The position numbers and the translations under genes were made by a program. Below the pieces are notes generated by a model. The model made no database searches and was not told the origin of the DNA. It saw nothing but the letters and a program-made list of their open reading frames with translations. A stretch of DNA of 64,000 bases from Aromatoleum toluclasticum ATCC 700605 (GTDB taxonomy: Bacteria; Pseudomonadota; Gammaproteobacteria; Burkholderiales; Rhodocyclaceae), in the NCBI RefSeq assembly GCF_000378245.1, contig NZ_KB899507.1, positions 1-64,000 of the forward strand, read 5' to 3'. Positions 57,477-64,000 of this stretch are shown piece by piece. The first letter of the stretch is position 1. Each line of letters opens with the position of its first letter.

Positions 57477-60091
57477 CAGTGCGCCCTCCCCTGCCCGCCG
57501 TTCGGCCCGAACACCGAATTGCCGGCGGCGATCTCCGCGGGTACCGCGGCGAGCTTCGTCAGCTTCACCCGCGCGACCGTCTCCGGCTGGCCGCTGCATG
57601 CATCGGTGTGCCGCAGGTTCGCCGGCAGCAGCTGGTTGAAATTGCCCCCCCCGTGGCGCACGCCGGTGTTTTGCGTGGCGACGCGCGACAGAGCGTTCGA
57701 CACGCACACCGCATCGGGATGGACGCCTTCGGACAGCGCCAGCCGCGCGACGATCGCGCCGTACGGCGACTCGATGCGCACCACGTCGCCGTCCGCGAGC
57801 ATCCTTTCCCTCGCGGTCCTGGGGTTCAGCAGCACCGCGGTATGCACCGGGTCCTTGAACACGATGTCGTTGATCCACGGGTTGCCGATGCTCTCGCCGA
57901 AGTTGATCTGGATGTCCTTGAAGGTGATCGCGTAGAGATCGAAATCCGCGGGTTCGAGATGCACCGGGTCGGGCACCGGCGTCGGCAGCGGCTGGTAGTC
58001 GCCCCATTCCCATTCATGGCGGAAGGGCACGTCGGCCGCCTCCATCTTCTGGCGCAGCGTGTCGCGTGCGCGCACGATGTCCTCGATGTAGAAATGCAGC
58101 CGCAGCCCGTCCCACGGCCGGTACCACTTGTCCGGGCGCCGCGGCGTCACCGCATGGCCGTGCTCGATGTACCAGTCGAGATCCTTGCCGTTCCACAGCT
58201 TGCCTTTGCGCTCGGCGATCTCGCGGTCGCTGTACTTGCGGTTCGGTTCGAGCAGCAGCTCCGGCTTCTGGTGGAAGCCGTTGACGAAATTCAGGATGCC
58301 GTTCCAGGTCTCGAGCACCCCCAGCCGCTCGGAGATCCCGTAGAAGATCTCCTCCTCGCTCTTCGTGTCGTACAGCGGCGGCGTCGCGGGCTGGCGCAGG
58401 CACATGCCCTCGTGATGGGGCGGCTCGATCATCGTCATGTTCCACGACTCGAGCAGGTCGTGCGAAGGCAGGATCACGTCGGCCCACTCGTTCGATTCGT
58501 TCGGCAGGATGTCGATCGCGACGATGAAACGCATCGAACGCAGCAGCGCGTACCACTGCTCGCGGTCGCCAGGCAGGTTCCACAGCGGGTTCGAGTGGCA
58601 CATCAGCAGCGTGTCGGGCTGGTAGTCGAGTCCGAACTTCTCGGCATTCGCGAGCGTGTGCTGCGTCAGGTGCCCCGGATCGACGCCAATCGGGAAGAAC
58701 CCCATCAGGTGCGTCTCGTTGGGCGGCCACGAGAACGGCACCTCGGGGTGGAGCTGGTGCGGCATCGTCTGCATCATGCCGTTCTCGCCGGGCTGGATCT
58801 GCCCGCAGCCGCCGCGGATGTCCTGCATCTGGTCGTCCAGCGTGACCCCGACGTGCCCGCCCGGCGTGTCGATGGCGCCGACGAGGAAATTCACCAGCTT
58901 GAACGCCTGGTTCGCCATCGCGCTGTACTTGTGGCCCTGCGCGCCGCGGTAGTAGTTGTACGCGGCGGGTCGCAGCGGCAGCATGCGTCCGTCGATCTCG
59001 ATGAAGGAACCGATCTGCGCGGCCTTCGCGAACTCGCGCGCGATGCGCCGCGTCGTTGCGGCAGGTACCGTCGTCAGCTTCTCCATCTGCTCCGGCGAGC
59101 AATCGGCGAGGATGTCCTTGAACTTCTGGAAGGCCGGCCGGCAGGGCTTGCCCTCGACGACGTACGTGCCTTCGAGCGCGACGTCCTTCAGCTCGGGGGC
59201 GTCCCACAGCCGCGCGCAGTCGTCCACCGCATCCCAGACGTAGATCCTGCCCTCGCCGTTGCGCACGAAATAGCCGTCCGGCCCGACGAGGTAGGGCGCG
59301 TTCGTGTCCTTCTTCAGGAATTTCACGTCGTGGAGCTTCTCCGCGACGAGCACGTGGGCGAGGCCCAGCGCGAACTGGCGGTCGGTCGCCGGGCGGATCG
59401 GCACCCATTCGTCGGCCTTCGCCGCGCCGATCGACAGCCGCGGCTCGACCACGACGACGCGCATGTTGCGCTCGATGCGCGCCTTCGCGACGTGGTTCGC
59501 CTGCGCGGCCGTGTGCAGGTGCGACGAGAAACCGTCGCCGCCGCCGTTGTTGATCCAGTAATTGCAGTAATTGACGTCGTTCGCGGCGGCGAAGGCGGAA
59601 TGGATGAACCCGTTCATCGGGTGGTAGCCGCCGCCGCAGAAGTTGCCGACGGACGAGAAGTAATTCGCATTGCCGAGCGCGGCGGGCCATGCCCACAGGA
59701 AGAGCTTCTGGAAGTCGTTGATGGCCGGCAGCAGTTTGCGCGGATCCTCGTCCAGCGTCCTTTTCAGCTCGCGGCCGACGAGGTCGAGCGCCTCGTCCCA
59801 ACCGATCGGCGCCCACTTCGGATCGACGCCGGGCCCCTTCTCCGGGTTGGTGCGCCGCAGCGGCGTCCTGAAGCGCGCCGGATCGTAATGCCGCAGGATC
59901 GCCGCATTGCCTTTGGGGCACAGCCGCCCGTTGTTGCTCGGGCTAGTCGGGTTGCCCTCGATCTTGTTCACGACACCGTCTTCGGTGACGTGGACCCGCG
60001 TGATGCAGGAGTGAATGCACATCTTGCAGCTCGAATTGAGCCACTTGCCCGGCTTCATCGAATTCTGCACGGGCTGCACGAGAGTCTCCAT
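57476..60091 (-). CDS. padB: Phenylacetyl-CoA:acceptor oxidoreductase, molybdenum catalytic subunit
   Basis: An 871-residue DMSO-reductase-family enzyme. A [4Fe-4S] motif C22-x2-C25-x3-C29 with C58 (SSCKMCIHSCI, GRLCPKG) opens the protein; molybdopterin-binding signatures follow (NYWINNGGGDGFSSHLHTAA, MCHSNPLWNLPGD, ESNEWADVILPSHDLLESWN, then the C-terminal dinucleotide-binding domain). PadBCD oxidises phenylacetyl-CoA at the alpha carbon to the phenylglyoxylate level with quinone as acceptor, an oxygen-independent step of anaerobic phenylacetate and phenylalanine degradation. No Tat signal is visible, so it faces the cytoplasm. It heads the pad operon. Confidence 0.92.
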   Translation of the reverse strand: METLVQPVQNSMKPGKWLNSSCKMCIHSCITRVHVTEDGVVNKIEGNPTSPSNNGRLCPKGNAAILRHYDPARFRTPLRRTNPEKGPGVDPKWAPIGWDEALDLVGRELKRTLDEDPRKLLPAINDFQKLFLWAWPAALGNANYFSSVGNFCGGGYHPMNGFIHSAFAAANDVNYCNYWINNGGGDGFSSHLHTAAQANHVAKARIERNMRVVVVEPRLSIGAAKADEWVPIRPATDRQFALGLAHVLVAEKLHDVKFLKKDTNAPYLVGPDGYFVRNGEGRIYVWDAVDDCARLWDAPELKDVALEGTYVVEGKPCRPAFQKFKDILADCSPEQMEKLTTVPAATTRRIAREFAKAAQIGSFIEIDGRMLPLRPAAYNYYRGAQGHKYSAMANQAFKLVNFLVGAIDTPGGHVGVTLDDQMQDIRGGCGQIQPGENGMMQTMPHQLHPEVPFSWPPNETHLMGFFPIGVDPGHLTQHTLANAEKFGLDYQPDTLLMCHSNPLWNLPGDREQWYALLRSMRFIVAIDILPNESNEWADVILPSHDLLESWNMTMIEPPHHEGMCLRQPATPPLYDTKSEEEIFYGISERLGVLETWNGILNFVNGFHQKPELLLEPNRKYSDREIAERKGKLWNGKDLDWYIEHGHAVTPRRPDKWYRPWDGLRLHFYIEDIVRARDTLRQKMEAADVPFRHEWEWGDYQPLPTPVPDPVHLEPADFDLYAITFKDIQINFGESIGNPWINDIVFKDPVHTAVLLNPRTARERMLADGDVVRIESPYGAIVARLALSEGVHPDAVCVSNALSRVATQNTGVRHGGGNFNQLLPANLRHTDACSGQPETVARVKLTKLAAVPAEIAAGNSVFGPNGGQGRAH

Positions 60092-60290
60092 TGCCGCTCC
60101 TCGGTGGATTTGCGCACCTGCTTCGAGGCTTGAAATTACGGCAGCCCGGTCGGCCGAACTATCCCGCGATTGCGGCCCCTATCCCCGGAGTGCCGATGTT
60201 TGATGTTTGAAGTTTGCGCACGCGACGCCCGGCCGGGCCGACAGGAAAAGGGCGCCTCGCGGCGCCCTTCCCCGCGATGGCGGTGCCGCG
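60092..60290. promoter_or_regulatory. Upstream region of padB
   Basis: This 199-base gap must contain the pad operon promoter, because the DUF1329 transcript upstream ends in a terminator within it. Near 60193-60215 a short run of TGTTTGA/AGTTTG direct repeats stands out. I found no full FNR-type palindrome (TTGAT-N4-ATCAA) and no clear -35/-10 pair. Confidence 0.35.
60246..60267 (-). terminator. Rho-independent terminator after the DUF1329 gene
   Basis: On the minus strand GGGCGCC, loop GCGA, GGCGCCC (60267-60250) is followed directly by TTTT (60249-60246). It lies about 23 bases after the DUF1329 stop and separates the envelope module from padB. Confidence 0.85.
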
Positions 60291-61589
60291 TCAACTGCCG
60301 CGCATGTACTGCACCGAGAACAGCTTCGTCGGACTCATCTCCTGGTCGAGGTGCACCTTGAACTTGCCGGTCGAGCAATGCTTGGCCTGCACGTCGATGA
60401 TGGCGAAGCCGTCGTTGATCGCCACGCCGCGCCCGGCGTTCTTCGGCATGTGGCTCTCCGAGTCCGTGTAGGCGATGATGAAGGTCTTCCACAGCTCGCC
60501 CTTGCGGTCGTAGATCTCGTTCAGGCTCAGTGCGTAGGTTTCGGCGTCGACGTAATGGACGCGCTTGCTGATGACGTGGTCGGGATTGACCGGTACCGAC
60601 TCGATCACGTAGGTCTTGCGCAGCTGCCACGTCACGTTCGGGAAGCACGCCCCCTCGCCGCCGAAGTCGATGAACTTGAAATCGGCCTCCTTCGGCTCGT
60701 CCGCGAGCTTCTGCTTGTTGTGGGCGTAGAACGGCACCAGCAGGTCGCGCGTGCCCTTGTATTCCCACTTCATGTCGCGCATGCGGCCGTTGTAGCCTTC
60801 GAAATCCTCGACCATCAGGTCCGAGCCGAGGAAGGGGTCGGTGATCTGGTTCGACGCGAGCCGCCGCACCCGGCGCTGGAAGCCCAGATAGAGGTACACC
60901 TCGTCGAGCTTCGCGTCGTCCGAGAAGCGGCTGATCAGGAGCTGCGTGTCTTTCAGATCCTGTGGCTCATGCACCTTCAGGTAGCCCGAGCGCAGGAGCT
61001 GCGACGGATTCGGCTCGACCTCCGGGCGCGGCTCCTGGTCGACGCGGTGCTTCCACTGGATGATGTGGTACTCCTGCTTGAGCGTGCGCTCGACCTTGCC
61101 GCTCGCCATGTTCTTGTATTCCATGTACCACGGCCAGATCGTGTAGCTGTCGCCGATGCGGTTGTTGTGCTGGAAGTTCCAGAACACCTTCTCGCCGGCG
61201 CGCGGGTCCTTCGCGTCGGGCTCCTGCGGGAAGGGCCGGCCGGCGACGAAACCGCTCAGGTCGCCGACGTTCGCCCCCAGTGACGCTTTGCCGAGGTTCT
61301 TGCGTGTCGCGTCGATGTAGTTCCTGCTGATGCCGAACGAGTAGGTCTCGCCGACCGCGAGCGTCGTCTGCCCGCTCTTGATGAACTGCGCCATGCTCGG
61401 GATCAGCGCGGCCTTCGCGGCCTCGACGTTGCTCTTGTCGATGACCATGCCGGGCTTCACGCCGGCGACCGTGGGCACGCCGCCCTTGTACGGGCCGAAG
61501 CTCTTGTCGACGTCGGCCTCGGTTGCGGCCTGCGCGGTGCCGATCGCGCCGGCCGCCAGCAGCATCGATGTCATTGTCCTCATCTTCAT
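60291..61589 (-). CDS. DUF1329 family periplasmic/outer-membrane protein
   Basis: A 432-residue DUF1329 protein with signal peptide MKMRTMTSMLLAAGAIGTAQ and start ATG 61589 behind GGAGGAGG. Family motifs include LDEVYLYLGFQRRVRRL, TDPFLGSDLMVEDFEGYNG and RKTYVIESVPVNPDHVISKR. It is a paralogue of the protein at 5824-7107 but only moderately similar. Proposed role: periplasmic lipid- or hydrophobe-carrying partner of the DUF1302 barrel and MMPL permease encoded upstream. A terminator follows. Confidence 0.87.
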   Translation of the reverse strand: MKMRTMTSMLLAAGAIGTAQAATEADVDKSFGPYKGGVPTVAGVKPGMVIDKSNVEAAKAALIPSMAQFIKSGQTTLAVGETYSFGISRNYIDATRKNLGKASLGANVGDLSGFVAGRPFPQEPDAKDPRAGEKVFWNFQHNNRIGDSYTIWPWYMEYKNMASGKVERTLKQEYHIIQWKHRVDQEPRPEVEPNPSQLLRSGYLKVHEPQDLKDTQLLISRFSDDAKLDEVYLYLGFQRRVRRLASNQITDPFLGSDLMVEDFEGYNGRMRDMKWEYKGTRDLLVPFYAHNKQKLADEPKEADFKFIDFGGEGACFPNVTWQLRKTYVIESVPVNPDHVISKRVHYVDAETYALSLNEIYDRKGELWKTFIIAYTDSESHMPKNAGRGVAINDGFAIIDVQAKHCSTGKFKVHLDQEMSPTKLFSVQYMRGS

Positions 61590-61606
61590 TGTCGTCCTCC
61601 TCCGGA

Positions 61607-63619
61607 TCAGAATTTGTACTGCATCACGAACTGCAACTCGTCTTCCTCCTGCGCCATGCCGATCGGGCCGGCACGGAAGCGGCCGAGCGGCTCGAATCCG
61701 CCCAGGCCCAGCGAACCGTCGTTCGGCCCCTGCCCCGGCGAAGCGGAGAACGGATGGAAGGGATTGCAGGTGCGGCAGTCGTCGAACCTGCGCGCGCCGT
61801 GACCCACCTTGATGTTTGCCCCCACCGTAAGCTTCAGGTTGTCGCTGACGAGCCAGTCGATCGAGGGCGCGACCGTGGTCGCCTCGGCGCGGAAGTCGTG
61901 CGCCATGATCACCTGCGGGCTCAGGCGGTCGTTGAAGTAGAAGCCCTTCAGGAGCAGCGTGAAGATGTTGTTGCTCTTCCAGTCGGGCATGCCGACCTTG
62001 CCGAGCGGCCGGTCCTCCAGTTCGTGGTCGAGCAGGTGCTGGCCGAACAGCTGCGCCGAGATCAGGAAGGCGCGGGTCTTGTTGAGGAAGGGGATGAAGG
62101 TCGGGCGATCCCAGCCGACCACGTAGCGGAACACGCGCGACTCGGAGAACAGGCGCTTGCGCAGGCCGTTCGGGAACTCCTCGCCCTCGGTCAGCGCGGC
62201 CTCGAGCCGGAATACCGACTTGATCGCATCGACCTGCAGGTCCATCGAGCCGCCGATCAGGTTCACGCGCGGGAAATGCACGTCGAACGCGATCAGGTAG
62301 GGATACGGATGCGGCTGCGGCTGCGTGTCGACGGCGCCGACGGGATCGAAGGGATTGCGTGCCGGGATGCCGCCGCGCAGCGAAGGCAACTGGGAGCGGT
62401 AGGTCAGCGCGTTGAGCGAGAAGCCGACGCCGCTCTTCTGGCCTTCGAGCTTGACGCCCAGTTGCGTGTTCGACAACGACCAGCTCGGCAGGTGCGCCTT
62501 GCGGATGCCGATCTGGTTCGGGCCGAAGTCGGTCGCCGCAAGGCCCGGCATGCCCAGGTTGGCGAAGTTCGCCACGGTGCCGCCGTTGTCCCACAGGTTC
62601 TTCATGCCGCGAATGAAGCAGCCCGCGTCGAGGATCACGTTCGGGCTGCCGCACTGACCGATGTTGTGCGGCCGGAATTTGTCGAAGTTCCACACGACGG
62701 CGAAGTTCAGGTCGTCGAAAGTCTCGGTCGCCCCGGCGCGGTACTCCGCCTGCATGATCCACATCGGGATGCGGATGTCCTGAAGCTCGTCGTAGATGTT
62801 GTTGCGCGAGTAGTCGACCGGGTTGATGACGTCGAGCACGCGGAAGAGGTCGGTGCGCCCCCACACCACCTGCTGCTTGCCGACCTTCATGAACACGCTC
62901 GAACCGTCGTCGAAGGGCACGGAGCCGGTCACGTAGGCCTCGCGGATGAAGTCCCAGCGGTCGTTGAACTCGGGCGACTCCAGTTCCTGCCGGCTGGCGT
63001 CGAGATAGTCCTTGATGCAGCCGCGCGAATCCTTGTCGCACGGGCGCACCGGCACCGCGAACGCGACACCGCCGTCGGTGCGGTGCAGGTGTTCGCCTAG
63101 CACTACGAGTCCCTCGTTGGGGTTGTAGCGCGGCGCCGACGGGTCCGTCGAGTTGAAACCGAACGCGCCGCCGCCGGGCAGTCCCGCGAGGCCTGCCGTG
63201 AGCGGATTCGTCGGGCTGCCGAGGCCGCCGCCGTGCGGCACGCTCGGCGCGGGGATGCCCACCGTATTTTCCAGCTGGATTGCGCCCCCGGCCTTGTTGC
63301 CGTAGGTGTCTTCGTTGAGGCGATAGACGCCGTCGAACGTGCCGCGCAGCTTCAGGTTCACGCCTATGTCGTCGAACGCGCCGCGCCGGCCGAGCTTGCG
63401 GTCGATGTCGATCTTCAGCGTGTTGCGGAACTTCGACAGCCCGACGTCGCGGCGCGCGAACGTCGCGTTCTCATAGACCACGTCGACGCGCGCCTCCTCG
63501 TTCGGAATGTCGCCGGCCCTGGCCGCGCCCGTGTGTACAACGCCGACGGCGAGCGTCAGCATACCGGCCGCAAGCGGTGCGTTGCGGCGATCCTTTGTTG
63601 CGGATTTTCTCACCTTCAT
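61607..63619 (-). CDS. DUF1302 family outer-membrane protein
   Basis: A 670-residue DUF1302 protein, larger than its paralogue at 4178-5809. The N-terminus carries a signal peptide ending near HTGAARAGD; the barrel shows VFMKVGKQQVVWGRTDLFRV, DINFAV-like aromatic strands and a C-terminal LQFVMQYKF with the terminal Phe needed for barrel assembly. ATG 63619 directly abuts GGGGAGG, leaving too little spacing, so GTG 63613 is an alternative start. It lies 17 bases upstream of the DUF1329 gene and 37 bases after the MMPL gene. Confidence 0.87.
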   Translation of the reverse strand: MKVRKSATKDRRNAPLAAGMLTLAVGVVHTGAARAGDIPNEEARVDVVYENATFARRDVGLSKFRNTLKIDIDRKLGRRGAFDDIGVNLKLRGTFDGVYRLNEDTYGNKAGGAIQLENTVGIPAPSVPHGGGLGSPTNPLTAGLAGLPGGGAFGFNSTDPSAPRYNPNEGLVVLGEHLHRTDGGVAFAVPVRPCDKDSRGCIKDYLDASRQELESPEFNDRWDFIREAYVTGSVPFDDGSSVFMKVGKQQVVWGRTDLFRVLDVINPVDYSRNNIYDELQDIRIPMWIMQAEYRAGATETFDDLNFAVVWNFDKFRPHNIGQCGSPNVILDAGCFIRGMKNLWDNGGTVANFANLGMPGLAATDFGPNQIGIRKAHLPSWSLSNTQLGVKLEGQKSGVGFSLNALTYRSQLPSLRGGIPARNPFDPVGAVDTQPQPHPYPYLIAFDVHFPRVNLIGGSMDLQVDAIKSVFRLEAALTEGEEFPNGLRKRLFSESRVFRYVVGWDRPTFIPFLNKTRAFLISAQLFGQHLLDHELEDRPLGKVGMPDWKSNNIFTLLLKGFYFNDRLSPQVIMAHDFRAEATTVAPSIDWLVSDNLKLTVGANIKVGHGARRFDDCRTCNPFHPFSASPGQGPNDGSLGLGGFEPLGRFRAGPIGMAQEEDELQFVMQYKF

Positions 63620-63656
63620 CCTCCCCTCGTTGTCGTCGGCGGCCGAGCGTTCGCGC

Positions 63657-64000
63657 TCACGCCACCTGCAGCACACCGTCTTCGTCGAGCCTCGCCTGCG
63701 TGATGAAGGCCGGCCTGAAAATCACGACCCATGCCGGCATCAGCAGCAGCGCGGCGAGCGCGTTGAGCACCAGCATCAGCGTCAGCAGCAGCGCGGAATC
63801 CGCCTGAAAGCGCAGATCGGACAGGAGGACCCACATGATCACGCCCGCGATCAGCGTCACCGCGGTGAACGCCACTGCGAAGCCCGTCGTGCCCGCAGCG
63901 GTGCGCACCGCCCGGCCGAGGTCGCCGCTCGCGGCCACCTCCTCGCGAATGCGGTTCATGATGTAGATCGCGTAGTCGATGCCGACGCCGATGCCGACCG
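63657..64000 (-). CDS. MMPL-family RND transporter permease, C-terminal part (cut by window edge)
   Basis: About 113 C-terminal residues are visible. They contain the conserved GVGIDYAIYIMNRIREEV helix (counterpart of GVDYAFYIADRIKEE in the paralogue at 1742-4114), AAGTTGFAVAFTAVTLIAGV, MWVLLSDLRFQADSALLLTL and MPAWVVIFRPAFI. The gene begins beyond the right edge. With the two genes after it, this repeats the MMPL-DUF1302-DUF1329 module found at the left end of the window. Confidence 0.87.
   Translation of the reverse strand, partial: VGIGVGIDYAIYIMNRIREEVAASGDLGRAVRTAAGTTGFAVAFTAVTLIAGVIMWVLLSDLRFQADSALLLTLMLVLNALAALLLMPAWVVIFRPAFITQARLDEDGVLQVA

Noticed and set aside
57410-60133. A 907-codon plus-strand frame opposite padB
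   Set aside because: Antisense shadow of padB; no domain signature.
60190-60220. Possible FNR/Anr site upstream of padB, expected for an anaerobic pathway
   Set aside because: The repeats TGTTTGA and AGTTTG do not form TTGAT-N4-ATCAA in either orientation.
1-64000. CRISPR array, rRNA and tRNA genes
   Set aside because: No regularly spaced direct repeats and no recognisable rRNA or tRNA sequence was seen on either strand; a formal scan was not possible.

Overview
This 64 kb window of high-G+C DNA looks like the chromosome of a denitrifying, aromatic-degrading betaproteobacterium of the Aromatoleum/Azoarcus/Thauera group. The main evidence is a complete phenylacetyl-CoA:acceptor oxidoreductase and phenylglyoxylate dehydrogenase (pad) gene set, an Azoarcus evansii-type 2-aminobenzoyl-CoA (abm) cluster, and an NnrS-family gene. 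I see no rRNA, tRNA or CRISPR array.

Layout. (1) 0-0.5 kb: mobile-element debris, with the N-terminus of a tyrosine recombinase cut by the window edge and a fragment of a HigA-like antitoxin. (2) 0.57-7.1 kb, plus strand: an export/import module of YCF48-like propeller, MMPL/RND permease, DUF1302 outer-membrane protein and DUF1329 protein, closed by a terminator hairpin with a UUCG loop. (3) 7.2-16.7 kb, minus strand: the 2-aminobenzoyl-CoA pathway, with 2-aminobenzoyl-CoA monooxygenase/reductase, SDR, enoyl-CoA hydratase, acyl-CoA dehydrogenase and a Rid protein, then a MarR regulator, 2-aminobenzoate-CoA ligase and an orphan solute-binding protein. (4) 17.0-20.0 kb, plus strand: a TRAP transporter, divergent from the pathway operon. 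(5) 20.0-34.7 kb: a MarR regulator divergent from a long operon of iorAB, Rieske oxygenase with reductase, CoA ligase, a thiolase-fold protein without catalytic residues, a DUF35-SDR fusion, an isatin-hydrolase-like cyclase, an SDR and an orphan solute-binding protein. I read blocks 3 to 5 as one aerobic route: indole-3-acetate to dioxindole-acetate, its CoA ester, isatin plus acetyl-CoA, isatinate, 2-aminobenzoyl-CoA and ring reduction. (6) 34.8-36.0 kb: NnrS-family protein.

(7) 36.2-40.9 kb: a distinctly lower-G+C island holding four overlapping minus-strand genes: a D12-class adenine methyltransferase, a two-TM protein with a degenerate PLD-like domain, a GHMP kinase-fold protein resembling beta-RFAP synthase, and a Ham1-like/P-loop kinase/winged-helix fusion. 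I know of no described system with this composition. It is the best candidate here for a new modification, defence or nucleotide-processing system.

(8) 41.1-49.0 kb, minus strand: an AraC regulator and an operon of a small Cys-containing protein, an old-yellow-enzyme/FAD oxidoreductase, a second Rid protein, an unknown protein, a MeaB-XdhC fusion, a molybdopterin-binding-domain protein and an IscU/NifU-like scaffold. (9) 49.2-60.1 kb, minus strand: padBCD, an FdhD-like sulfurtransferase, a second isatin-hydrolase-like cyclase, and padEFGHI, converting phenylacetyl-CoA through phenylglyoxylate to benzoyl-CoA. (10) 60.2-64 kb, minus strand: a second DUF1329/DUF1302/MMPL module with its own terminator, running off the right edge. 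The two MMPL/DUF1302/DUF1329 modules therefore bracket the aromatic catabolic genes.
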